This document shows, piece by piece, positions 1-10,019 of a DNA stretch of 64,000 nt. Numbering within the stretch: position 1 is the first letter of the stretch; each line of letters begins with the position of its first letter. The stretch comes from Ancylostoma caninum (lineage: Eukaryota > Nematoda > Chromadorea > Rhabditida > Ancylostomatidae): contig JBAJFG010000487.1 of NCBI GenBank assembly GCA_037903475.1, positions 2,170,001-2,234,000 of the forward strand. The letters run 5' to 3'. The notes below the pieces were generated by a model. That model was given only the letters and a program-made list of their open reading frames with translations. It was not told where the DNA came from and searched no databases. The position numbers were made by a program, and so were the translations under genes.

Positions 1-44
1 GGACGTACCGCAGCACTGCCGCTCTTTGCTCGAGGTTCTTGTCT

Positions 45-290
45 TCAGCGGGCTTTTTTAGCAGTGCTGTCATTGTACAAAGCAAATATCTGCGGGATAA
101 CGAGGAAGCAGGGCCTTGAAGCTGGCAGCAGAGTCAAGAGGACGTTTTTGACGTGTGCGCCGTCGTACACTTGATGATTCAGAGCCGCCTCCTCCATGAA
201 GACAGCGGCTTCGTCAAACAGGCCACTGTCACAAAAGTCGAGAGCCGCGTTGGAAAAAGGCGCTTTGTCAATCACGCATGGGAACGTTTG
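45..290 (-). CDS. Possible last exon of a helical-repeat protein
   Basis: An open frame on the minus strand ends in TGA at 45-47. Its middle part (FSNAALDFCDSGLFDEAAVF, then more helix-like sequence) reads like a TPR- or PPR-type helix pair. I cannot find a clean 3' splice site or an upstream partner exon within the next kilobases, so this may be the final exon of a gene or a chance frame. No function is assigned. Confidence 0.3.
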   Translation of the reverse strand, partial: QTFPCVIDKAPFSNAALDFCDSGLFDEAAVFMEEAALNHQVYDGAHVKNVLLTLLPASRPCFLVIPQIFALYNDSTAKKAR

Positions 291-560
291 TGTTCGATTC
301 GAAAAGAAGTTCGGGTGAAATTCCGAACACGAATTTTTTCAGTTGAAAAGTTGGGAAATTCAGAATGATAAAGGAGAAGGTGGGCGGGACAATCAATCCC
401 ATTTTGGGATGCGACATGCAATCCATAAATAAACTAATTTTATCCGGCAAATGTTGCGTCTTCTACGTGAATCGAGCCACCAGCTAGCTAATTTTACTAT
501 GGAAGTCAGGAAAAGTTAACAAAGGTTGCTCACTGGGGGTGCGACGACTATTGGCTCACA

Positions 561-1012
561 ATGACTGGGGTAGACTCCTATAGTTAAGTTTACCTCTACT
601 ATAGGAGTTTACCCCAGACAATAATGACCTTTACCCCCAGCTCATGAGGTACGGGGAAATCTATACCTGTGGTATATAGACGGCAGTGGCGGACGCAGAA
701 AGTGGGCGGGAGGGGGGGCGTGGGAAGAAAAGTGGGGTCTCCGCCGTTTTGGGGACCCAGACGGAAAATAAAATTAATAATAATATCAATTATAATAATA
801 AACAATAAATAAAAAATATATTAAAAATAATAATAAAAATAAACAATTAAAAATAAACTAACACAAGATTTTTATTTGTATTGTAAAGTAATTTCGAAAA
901 TTTGGCGACCCATTCTCGGGGGGGGCGCGCGCCCCCCCCGCCCCCCCCTGCGTCCGCCACTGATAGACGGGTATAGCCTCCGTCTTACTTTACCTCATGA
1001 GCTGGGAGTAAA
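561..1012. repeat. Older palindromic element, split by a MITE
   Basis: Two sets of inverted arms are visible. GGGGTAGACTCCTATAGT (567-584) faces its near complement at 598-615. The arm at 630-651, containing CAGCTCATGAGGTA, faces its near complement at 991-1012. The short arms CTATACC (661-667) and GGTATAG (970-976) continue the second palindrome inward. The hAT-like MITE at 684-962 lies exactly in the centre, so the palindrome is the older layer. GTTTACCC/GGGTAAAC words recur here and in the small palindromes at 1106, 2046 and 9925. Confidence 0.7.
684..962. mobile_element. Non-autonomous hAT-like MITE with intact ends
   Basis: The ends are a perfect 15-bp terminal inverted repeat, CAGTGGCGGACGCAG at 684-698 and its complement at 948-962. 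They are flanked by an exact 8-bp direct repeat, ATAGACGG, at 676-683 and 963-970. An 8-bp target duplication with CAG-starting ends fits the hAT superfamily; this is family knowledge, as no transposase is present. The interior is AT-rich with a long G/C-homopolymer stretch near the right end (919-947). Truncated relatives lie at 6583 and 30541. Confidence 0.85.
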
Positions 1013-1105
1013 CTTCTGGATGAATGCCAACAAGGGTAAACTTTAAGGGTAGTCCCGAATACCATGGGTAAACTCAATGATGAATGTCACTCGAGGCCGC
1101 AAACA

Positions 1106-1200
1106 CCATTGAGATTACCCAGGACGACCATGTTGGCACCACCAAATTTACTCATCGTTAGCAGTCGTGCCAAGATATTTACCCTGGGTAATCTCAATGG
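1106..1200. repeat. 95-bp palindromic MITE, copy 1
   Basis: A perfect 18-bp inverted repeat, CCATTGAGATTACCCAGG at 1106-1123 and its complement at 1183-1200, brackets about 60 bp without coding signal. Similar copies sit at about 2046-2127 and 9925-10019. The size and structure are those of a very small foldback or MITE family. Confidence 0.8.
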
Positions 1201-2045
1201 ATTTCTGAAGAGGAAAAACTATTTTTGATATGAAACTGAAAGTTTAGCAAGATATAGCCCTGGCTTCAAATTATACCAACGATAACAGCGAAAAGTCCCC
1301 GCAGGAGTCGCAGTCCCGGACGGACGCGTCACTGCATTCCACTGCGGTAACTATACAAACATTGCCGTCGTTACGACAACATCTGATCCACTCGTGCTGT
1401 TTTTTTGGGGGGGGGGGTAAGAATAGCTGCTACTGGTCAACAAATGCCTGATGAATAAGCAAATTCCCTTAGCAAATTCTTGAAACGTAGGGAAGACTGG
1501 GAGGGAAACCTTTGATAACTCATTTTTGGTAGAATCTTAAACGAATCTGTGGATTTCCTCCACTATCCAAGGTAAGCCCCCTCTGATGACTGGAAATTAG
1601 AAATGAAGTGGCGCTACAACATGCAGTGACTCACATCTGAACAAACCTACTACAATTTGTAATCCAGTGCGTGTTTGTAGTGAGGCCACGCCCACACACA
1701 TCATCACTGATCAATGAGCTGAGATGATGTCATCACGTGACTTCGACTGGCCACTGTTCACCACACCCTGTTCTGTTAGTCGGAGCCGCGAGCGGCATTG
1801 CACAAATATACCCGAAGTGTTCTGCATGATCTTTAACCACCATCGGCAAGTGGTCTGTTCATATGACCTGCGGCTCGATCGATAATCTCAGGAGCGTCAC
1901 ATTTTCCAGAGGTAATGGAGAGAAATATGGAGAAGAAGTTGTTATTTAAGGGAATTTTCTCTAGCTTAGTTAAAATTTGAGGAATTAAAGTACGTACGTC
2001 AACAATCATGAAAGGGGAATAATTACGTCCGTGTCCTGCATGCAT
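1201..2045. other. Stretch without recognised gene
   Basis: No convincing exon was found. It holds a G-run near 1410 and scattered direct words only. The short open frames show no splice context and no recognisable protein. Confidence 0.5.
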
Positions 2046-2127
2046 CGTTGAGATTACTCATCATAAACACGCTAATGATAGGTAAACCTGTGCGGTGCTA
2101 GCATGTTTACCCTGGGTAATCTCACTG
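2046..2127. repeat. Palindromic MITE, copy 2
   Basis: GTTGAGATTACTCA on the left faces TGGGTAATCTCACTG on the right, an imperfect version of the ends of the copy at 1106-1200. The interior again contains GTTTACCCTGGGTAA. Confidence 0.65.
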
Positions 2128-2549
2128 GTGGACGTGGCCCCATGTTCTGCTTTTCAAAAATTACGCTAATTTTGGAAGGTAAACTGAATAGACTGCAGAG
2201 AAACAGGGGCATTAGCATGATTCCTACCGGCTAGGATTAACGAACGCGTAACCGAGCAAAACTAGGTTAACAAACCAACTTCTACGTCTTGCGTCTCCTA
2301 GCAACTTGCATTTGCTCCACTCACATGTCCGCAATTGCACAAAAATCCAAAAATTTCGATGAGGAACTTGGATACGTAGTGATCGACGATGCAATCCATA
2401 ACCTCTGAGGTATGTGGCTTGTGTATTTAATTTACGCTTCGCGGCACTGTCGATTATGCGGCCAGCGACACATAAGTAAATAGAAAAACTCTGATCTGAG
2501 TTGTCACCCACCGCACGGCTCAATTTGAGACCAACTTCAAAATCAGTAA

Positions 2550-2551
2550 TA

Positions 2552-2603
<52 letters not shown>
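2550..2603. repeat. (TA)n microsatellite
   Basis: About 26 TA dinucleotides, interrupted once by ATACAT. The open frame across it, with alternating Ile/Tyr codons, is a by-product of the repeat and not a gene. Confidence 0.9.
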
Positions 2604-2605
<2 letters not shown>

Positions 2606-2842
2606 GAGCAGCACTTGCAACCGAACCATGTGACCAAAGAACAGAATATTTGAAGTGTTTCCAGTCCTTTTAGGAACATGTGTCAAACATATACGTGCCA
2701 ATATTTACCCAATCGTACACATTTAACACATTCGTGTACTAGTTCAATGAATGCGTACTCGAACTACGCCACTACGTACTAAAAGCCGAAGCTCCGCCCA
2801 CTTGAGGAGTTTGACCTGGAATGTTTGTTTACCGGCGGCGGA

Positions 2843-2850
2843 TATAAATA
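2843..2850 (+). promoter_or_regulatory. TATA box of the secreted-protein gene at 2913
   Basis: TATAAATA lies about 63 bp upstream of the start codon at 2913, a normal TATA-to-ATG distance for a nematode gene with a short leader. The GC-rich segment between them could hold the transcription start. No 3' splice-like site directly precedes the ATG, so trans-splicing is not needed to explain the start. Confidence 0.55.
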
Positions 2851-2912
2851 GCTGGCATGCCGTTGACACACCGCCCCGCCCACTTCATTTCCTCAACACT
2901 TCGCCGAGGAAA

Positions 2913-4553
2913 ATGCTCCACTTGTGAGTTTTGTGCACATTTTTCTGCTTATCCAGACAAATTACAAGAGGCAGAGACGCAGAGGAAAAGCGACTCTGCA
3001 TCTCTGGCAACTTGCTAGGCATAAATTTTGACCAGCGGCATAGTTACAACTTTGAATTTAAATAGTAGCAGGTAAAAACACAATGAGAAAAAGTTCCAGG
3101 AAAATTTCCATTTTTTGAGTGCAACAATCCCACCAAACAAAGGGCAGAAATAGCCAGTCTCTGATTGGCTGGTCCACCGACCAATTAGGGACCAGCAAAG
3201 AAAAATTCATCATTTCCAGACTAATCTGTGCCTTCGTGCCCCTGGCAGCCGCTCAGTACTCCAACACACAAACTGGTAAGTGTTTTCTTAAGTTTCAGAG
3301 ATCAAAGATCAATAAATCTGTGAAAAGTTGTCCCAGAAGTCGCGCATGGCTCACTGCCAAAGCCTGAGCACTGACTTGATTAATACTCAAAAGAAGAAGA
3401 ACTAGAGTGCCTTTGGCAGCACTTTATTGATCCATGCCAGACTTTTGGGACACTAGGGAGTTGGGTAAAATGGGCGTGGAGCTTTATGCCTGGAAGGGGC
3501 GGTGCGGCGGGATCCTACGATTGGTCAGCTGGACGGATTGGCCAATTACGCAATCCTGCCACACCACCCTGTCCAGGTGTAACGCCACAGACCCCCAGTA
3601 AAATTGTGGCAAACCAGAGTGTCCGCGTCTCTAACATGTCGCTGACATCATATGACATAATTTTACGCTTATTTTCCTTTTTGTTGTTCTGTGTGTTGAT
3701 CAGCTGTCCCATATGAAACGCATCAATCAATGCTGCCTTCATTATTTTTCACGATGGATTTGAAACAAAGCGCAAAAATTCTACGTCAAATCTTATGCGT
3801 GTAGAAACAGTGTGAGTTTCTGATATGAAAAAGCAGGCATTGATTGGTCCAGGACATATGGGACAGTTATAAATTTTCCCCGCACTTTCCTTAACCACAC
3901 CCCCTTTAGGCTCGCAGTCATCTTACAGCGAGCCCGGATACTTACCCGACTATCAGGGAGACCAATACACGAACCCACAACGGATCGCGGAGACGCAGGC
4001 GCTGAACAAGCCGTTCTTCGACACGCTCGGCTACAAACCACCCGCCCCGCCCCCATCGCTCGCCTCCGGACAAGTGCCACAAACCAGCGGCGGATACGCC
4101 CCATCTTACGCCGGACAAAATCCCCAGATAGGCGGAGGATACGCGCCAACGAGCACCTACACCGGAGCAGGATTCAACCCCTCCATCCCATATTCCGGGG
4201 TCAGCAGCAGTAGCCCATTCCAAGGCGGGTCGAACTATGGAAGCAACGTTGGGGGCGGAGCTATGCCTTATGGTGGTCAACAAGCACAAGCTACAGGCAA
4301 TTTTGGAATCGGAGCTATGCCATACAGCAGTACACAAGCGCCATTCGTAGGCGGTTTTGGAGGAGCCATGCCATTCGGCGGTCAACAACAAGCCCCGCCC
4401 AACGGCGGTTATGGAGGCGGAGCCGCACAATACGGCAATCAACAGAGCATGCCCAACGGCAGTTATGGAGGCGGAGCGACGTCGTACGGCAGCGACCAAT
4501 ACCAATCCAGCGTGCCTATTGGCGGCAGAGCTGCGCGAACTAATCGCAGTTAA
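2913..4553 (+). CDS. Secreted Gly/Tyr/Gln-rich protein, three exons
   Basis: Exons 2913-2923, 3220-3275 and 3910-4553 join in frame (711 nt, 236 residues). All three junctions use GT..AG, and the phases close exactly. The first two exons create a signal peptide, MLHLLICAFVPLAAAQYS, which is strong support for the start and for the tiny first exon. The mature part begins Ser/Tyr-rich, passes a Pro segment (KPPAPPPSLASG) and then repeats a Gly-Gly/Ala-Met-Pro-Tyr/Gly-Gln-Gln unit about every 25 residues (for example GGAMPFGGQQQAPPNGG). It ends in a basic tail, RAARTNRS. There are no cysteines in the mature part and no catalytic domain. It is probably an extracellular, cuticle or secretion-type low-complexity protein. 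I do not recognise an orthologue, and this role is inferred from composition only. The overlapping minus-strand frames are shadows. Confidence 0.8.
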
Positions 4554-4899
4554 CCACAAGCCACGCCCACTAAGTGTTTGCCAATGACTGTGTGTTGTTC
4601 CACATACCATAAGCGACGTTCCGCCCCCCTTTTGTTTGAACATTCATGAAACGACAATTCTAGGTTTCTGTATATAAAGTGTTGTAAATAGAGTAAAGAA
4701 TATTCTGTCAAAAATCGATTATTGATTGATTTGTGATGTCTGTACGTAAAGATCGTCTCTATAAAATTTGCTGTCGTAGGGTTAAAATACAAAACTTTGA
4801 TGAAGTAAAACATTGTCAAATGTGGGCGGAGCACACGCTTACATCCAATCAACATGTTTCCCTGATTTGCTGAATCCGCAACAACACGTAACATACAAC

Positions 4900-5131
4900 G
4901 TCGGTCAATCATTTTTGCATTAGAGAAGATTTCCTCCCCACCCATCTGGTCTGTCGCGCCGCAATAGCTACGTGCCGCGGCAGACCAGCAGGGCACAATG
5001 GTTGTGGGTATTGCCGGTATCACACCGGCAGCGCGTGACAATCACGGCACTCAGCTGGTCTGCCGCGTCGCGTTTGTGGTGCGCCGCGGCAAACCAGGCG
5101 GACCTCTGCGATCCAAGAATGATTGACCGAC
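4900..5131. mobile_element. MITE of the GGTCAATCAT family, copy A
   Basis: The left end, GTCGGTCAATCATTTTTGCAT at 4900-4920, faces the complement of the right end, AATGATTGACCGAC at 5118-5131. The interior carries GC-rich arms around GCCGCGGCAGACCAG and its complement CTGGTCTGCCGCG. The same arms and ends recur at 30137-30492 and 43731-44022 and partly at 56363-56505. There is no coding capacity. Confidence 0.75.
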
Positions 5132-6582
5132 ACTGTATTTCGGAGTGCTTGTAGTGATTGAATAACAAAATTAGTTTCCATTAGGAATTAGAGCGAGAAA
5201 ATGGAGATCCCAACCAGCACGAAAGATACCCTAAATGATCTGAAAACGAGCAGAAACGCAGATAAACTGTGTAGCCAATGACCAAAACTATGCAAAAAAA
5301 TAGAAGCCAGAGTCATTAGGAAAACTGTGGCAAACGGGTCGTACCGACTGCACGCAACGCATGTCGCACGCGTCGCGTCAGCCTAGGGTAGTGCTGGAGG
5401 GACCAGTACCAATATGCCGGCTCTGGCATTCAAGTTGTATTGACGCCTCGCATATTAAACGTGTTAAACGTGTATTAAACTGCGGCTGATGTACTACACT
5501 CTCCACAGTCACGAAACCTGTAATCTAAGCCGGTAACTACCATCAAAGGGGAAAGGGGGCAGAGTGCAAATAGCTGGGCATGTAGGATAACCTACAAAAG
5601 TCTACATTGATACAGAAAGCATAAAAAATTCCAATGCGTAGCAAAAAAAAAAACCAATGATAGAGTAGTGGGTCTAAAACAGAAATTCAGGGTTAATCGA
5701 TGAGAGTTGCGTGACCCAGCCGTTTCTCTGCGTCTCTGCCCTAATCAATAAAATCGCAGTTAGCGACTTGTAGTCAGCAAAACATTATACATGTTTTCAT
5801 GTAGTATTATGTTCTTGCAATGTGTATTTTAACGGTGATGAACCTGCTGTTTAGAAAATGTGGAGGTTGTTTGTGCAAATCCAGAAATCTGGTCCAATGT
5901 CTGCATCTTTGCGCCTCTTGCCGTAATTGGTGGAACCATAGTACGCTCTTTAGCTGCTAATCCAACGTAAATCACGCCATCCCCCCCCCCCGCCCCACAA
6001 CACCCACCCCTGCCCACCCCTTATCGCATCTTTCGGCCTCTCTTGACCTTTCAACTCGTAGTCCGAGGTGAAGTGTCGAGAGAAGGCGCCCTCACCACCC
6101 AAATTCAGCCCGAGCTCAAAGATGTTTCGTACAATAAGCTGGTCCTAAGGCGATCCAAATCTCTCGCCTTATTGTGATTCATGGATTATGACGTCATCAG
6201 CTCAGTCAGCGGGGTGTCGATCCGATCATTACGGGGAAATAGCTGGACAGCTTTCGCACCATATATGGCACTTGCGGCGGTCTTATCCTCTGCGATCCAG
6301 AAAAAAGTGGTTTGGTGCCTCGTTATCATCATCATCCCTATCTGCCGCTTGTTGAAAAATTTTCCTTGAGGAATCTGTTTCCATTTGAGAACTGCGCTAT
6401 GTTGAAAGTTTGGATACGCTGTAACTTTTCCAGGAATAACTCCGCCTCTCTTTGCTTAGGGAGCACTGTTCTCTCCTGAATTAATACTTGATCCATCGAT
6501 TTTTCTCGCAGAAAGTGCGTTAGCTCACTCCTGACCCTACATTTTTTAAAAAATTTCATCACCCACTGGAATAGGCAAGCGG
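5132..6582. other. Intergenic stretch, no gene recognised
   Basis: No exon with supporting splice sites was found. Present are TCTGCGTCTC at 5727-5736, a word common in nematode promoter regions, a poly-C/G run near 5980, and AT-rich sequence. It lies between the two plus-strand secreted-protein genes and may hold the promoter of the second. Confidence 0.5.
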
Positions 6583-6675
6583 CAGCGGCGGACGCAGAAG
6601 TGGGCAGCCAGGTGAAATAGCGTGGGAAAAAATGGAGTCTTTGCTATTTCGGGGACCTAGATGAAAAATGGAATT
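6583..6675. mobile_element. Truncated relative of the hAT-like MITE
   Basis: It begins CAGCGGCGGACGCAG, one substitution from the terminus at 684. The match continues through the adjacent interior (AAGTGGGC, then GTGGGAA, GGGGACC and GAAAAT in the same order). The right half and the second terminus are missing, so it is a broken copy. Confidence 0.65.
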
Positions 6676-6969
6676 ACTAGAAACACTGATTTCTATACTA
6701 ATCGATCGAAAAAACATTAATAAGAACCACAAAGATCTACGGATCAGTACAGACGAACCTATTGATTTATTGATTCTTCCCCAGCTATGGCTAAGCGGTC
6801 GGCACTTCATGTGATTGGAATTTAAAACCGAATGAAAATCGAATCATTGGAGAAAATTGAGCATTTAGAAAAGACCTTACAGCCCTAAGTGTTTTTCCCA
6901 GAGTTGTGTTGCTCATTTTTTCAAACATCCGAATATTCGACCTATTCAAGAACGAATATTCGACTTCGA

Positions 6970-7797
6970 ATGCATCTAAAACATTATTCGGTACTAATCA
7001 CCTTTGCTATAGGTTGGCCAACGTCCAACCTGATAGAAGAGTACGATTACGCGACGAGTAAAAAAGTAGTTGTGCGCTTACACAGCTCTTGCGAGAATAT
7101 GAACTTTCAAGTAAAATAAAATCTTATCATTAAGGGAGAAGCCAATCAATATGCATACTTCCAATGTGGTGAATCCTGGCCACTCTCCTGGTCATAAACC
7201 AATATTTCTGGACTATAATTTTCTCCATATAAAAGCTGTATTATTACAGGATACTCATCATCCGGCTACAGTAACCAGCAGTACAATCCGAGCTCGTCCT
7301 ACTACAGCAGTACTCCGTCGTCGTCACAGCAGTACTACAACCCAAGCTCGAACTCCAACTCACCAACTCGTAACTATAACCCAGTGATCAACACGAATCT
7401 CGGCTATGCTGGTCAAGTTCAACGAGAACAGACCCAGCAGTACGGTTACGGTAACATGCAACAGCCGCAGTACGGTAACCCGAACATCCTGTACGGTTAC
7501 TATGGAGCAAATGAGCGACTTTACGATCAGCAACAACAGCAGTACGGTAACCAGAACTATGGTAATCGACAGTACGACAGCAGTAACTACCAGAGCTGGT
7601 GCTGCGGTCCAACCTCAACGTCGTGCTGCTACCAACAGAACTCTAACACTAACTCGATACAGTACTACGATCCTAGTATGAACAGCAATCAGAAGTACAC
7701 CACAGGCTACAATAACAACAACCAGTACGGCTACGGTAGCTCATCGACAATCTCACCATACGTCAGCACCACTTCACGATCAAACGGAAAGAAGTAG
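6970..7797 (+). CDS. Secreted Gln/Asn/Tyr/Ser-rich protein, two exons
   Basis: Exons 6970-7057 and 7250-7797 join in phase (636 nt, 211 residues). The start was chosen because it gives a signal peptide, MHLKHYSVLITFAIGWPTS, followed by an acidic stretch LIEEYDYAT. The second exon encodes a Tyr/Ser/Gln/Asn-rich chain with many YGN, QQQQYGN and YNP units. A single cysteine cluster (WCCGPTSTSCCYQQ) lies near the middle, and the C-terminus is SRSNGKK. AATAAA follows at 7830. It resembles the gene at 2913-4553 in layout (signal peptide in a short 5' exon, one long repetitive last exon) and in composition, but not closely in sequence. It is probably an extracellular structural or mucus-like protein; function is inferred only. 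The 5' splice site ACGA/GTAAAA is the weakest point of the model. Confidence 0.7.
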
Positions 7798-7829
7798 ATC
7801 AGCAGTTATCGATTAGTTGACATGTATTG

Positions 7830-7835
7830 AATAAA
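7830..7835 (+). terminator. Polyadenylation signal
   Basis: AATAAA lies 33 bp after the stop codon of the gene ending at 7797, at the expected distance for a short nematode 3' UTR. Confidence 0.7.
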
Positions 7836-8933
7836 TGTGTACATACTATACAAGAGTAGTTGCTAAGCGAGTACCAGTTTCAGGTCTAAAGATGGACATA
7901 CAGAGGTAAACGGACGCACGCAGACCTGACGCTCGCGTTTGGTTGCGTGCGAGCAATCTAGGAGAGTTCCATACGATTCAGCGACCAGTACACTTGCTAT
8001 ACATCAAATTCGCTTCCTTGGATGACAGAGTATCCATAGTAGTGTAAATACGATACGGCTCATGCTGTAAGTGGGCGTGGTTTATCCAGACACCGTGAGA
8101 AATGTTTGCGTTATAGTAGTCCAGCAGCAGAAGCAGATTTACTATTTAACAATATAAGCAACGCAAACAACAACAAATCGAAGATCCTACTTCATTTAGC
8201 ACTAAAATAAACTGTACACTATTAACAGCAGCCTTCGCATAGACATCATTGATGATTTGAAAAACAAAAAAAATCAATAGTCGATCGGATAAATTCCAGT
8301 TAACCATGTCAGACCAGACACCAAATGGTCGCTGCATTCCTGAGATGAAGATAGACGGCTTGCCATATGGAGAGATCTGTAACCAATCCACATTCGACAG
8401 CATCCAAGGTCAAGGAACCGAATTAACAGCGCAATTCTCTGCATTACAGTAATGCCATCCTTAAATCCCATGGAAGCGAAAAGGAAACCTTCAACACCAG
8501 GAGAAACGGGAGCACCACAACCGAAAAATCTATTTCTCACAGAAAAATCGAGAATAACCGGTGCAGGAAAATTCAGAATAGTTGAGAAAACTATGCATAT
8601 TCTCTATCTAGTTGAGAGATAATAGTAAATCTAGCTCGGAATATCACTTTTGTCAAGTCAGATCTAAATGTTACCTTATTCTATTCTCTTCCGGACCTCT
8701 CGGAAAACGTTAAAAATATATGAAATCTCGTAAACAAGCGTAAATTAGCTCGCATACACAAAAGCTACTCCCTTAAGACACGGCTAGCAACAATGGATCT
8801 TTTCCTCAGCATTTCCAACATTTACTCTTTTCACATTTCAACAGGTAAGTTACTGAACTAGTTTGCTCATCACTTTGTAAAGAGAAAAAAATTGAAGGAA
8901 AAAATAGTAGAACTTACAGAGAACTGAGCATCC
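7836..8933. other. Intergenic stretch between convergent genes
   Basis: This is the space between the 3' ends of the plus-strand gene ending at 7797 and the minus-strand mL63 gene ending at 8934. Two overlapping minus-strand frames at 8146-8540 have no splice context or recognisable product, and I do not call them. Confidence 0.5.
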
Positions 8934-9882
8934 TTAGTCCCAACGGTTCCTATTCATCAATTCCGCCAGACTATCTTCTACAGTTGTATGGGTGTGCAGC
9001 AAATTTCCAATATTTGCACGTCGTCTGACTGCATGTTTTGAACCATGTATGCGCTTCACCTGCAAATTGTAAGTACCCATGTACGAAGACGAAAACTGGT
9101 CCTTACCCTTCATAGCGCTTAAATACTACAGTTGCAATATTTCATGGACAAATTGCAGCACAAATCAGCTGTTACATAGCGATTTAATGAGCGTATAACA
9201 AAAAGTGCAGAGATTTGAAAGAAGCTCTGTTTAATTAGACGAGTCCTCACACACTAACCTTTCCAGGCATTCTCTGCGCCTCCAGTTTAGCACGCTCTTT
9301 CTCACGAATTTCATCAAGTCCACTGACATTTTTCGAAGCGAAGTAGTCTGCTTCGACCTCCTGGAAAATTACAGCTTTCTCCCCACTTAGAGGCCTAGTC
9401 GAATTCCACCAACAAAACAGTTGAACAACTCACCGCTGTAACATATGGCCTACTTAACAGTTTCATCACGCCCCACTCCCTGGCGAATCGCTCACGCAAC
9501 ACACTGACCTGGGCAGGCGAAACGGGATAGTCCGGCCGTCCGGTTCTATAATCAGAATTTTTTAAATGAAAGAGGTAGTATGATAGTACGAGATAGGGTG
9601 AACATAAAGAACGGTGCAACAAATTCTGTCAGAAGCGGATTTTTAGCAAAAAAAAAATTGCAGTGTGACTTTAGTCTGCGCTAAAAACTGCTACATGGCT
9701 TCAAAGCGAGCACCTTATTTGCTGCTCTCAAAAAAATTTCAATTATATACCCTAATAATACAGAACTTCTAAACGTACGCTTTCTTCTTCGGAAGTGGTG
9801 GGCCACTGTAGCCAATCTCCCATACCCGTCGATTCCAGTGCGGTAAATTCAAATTCCCGCGCAACGCTCGCGTCAGGAACAT
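8934..9882 (-). CDS. MRPL57: Mitochondrial large-subunit ribosomal protein mL63
   Basis: Four exons on the minus strand (9779-9882, 9434-9545, 9259-9360, 8934-9059) join in phase to 444 nt, 147 residues. The start MFLTRALRGN and the central block MKLLSRPYVTAEVEADYF match the mL63 (MRP63/MRPL57) family, which begins MFLT and carries a W/L-L-SRPYLT-x-E-x-E motif. The C-terminus VEDSLAELMNRNRWD also fits the family's conserved end with a terminal Trp. The family works as a small structural protein of the mitochondrial large ribosomal subunit. Immediately before the ATG is TTACTGTTAG, a possible splice acceptor, so the mRNA could be trans-spliced. The gene follows the SRA1-domain gene on the same strand at a distance of about 1.4 kb, which is long for a nematode operon. 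The donor of exon 1, GTACGT, was chosen because it restores the phase. Confidence 0.88.
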
Positions 9883-9924
9883 CTAACAGTAAATAATTTA
9901 AAATACAAAATTCTAGAGACTGCA

Positions 9925-10019
9925 TGCATCACCTAAATTACCCAGGGTAAACGTGTGCACCTAGCAAATTTACCCAGCACAAGCGCCAAGACGTTTACCC
10001 ATGGTAATCTCAATGATGC
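9925..10019. repeat. Palindromic MITE, copy 3
   Basis: GCATCACCTAAATTACCCAG on the left faces ATGGTAATCTCAATGATGC on the right. Both contain the GTTTACCC/GGGTAAAC words of the copies at 1106 and 2046. It lies about 45 bp upstream of the mL63 start codon, in its probable promoter or leader. Confidence 0.7.

Noticed and set aside
2224..2679. 151-residue minus-strand frame
   Set aside because: Much of it is Ile/Tyr repeats from the (TA)n tract, and the rest has no recognisable feature.
3793..4643. Two long minus-strand frames across the gene at 2913-4553
   Set aside because: They are antisense shadows of a repetitive Gly-rich exon. The plus-strand model has a signal peptide and consistent splice phases.
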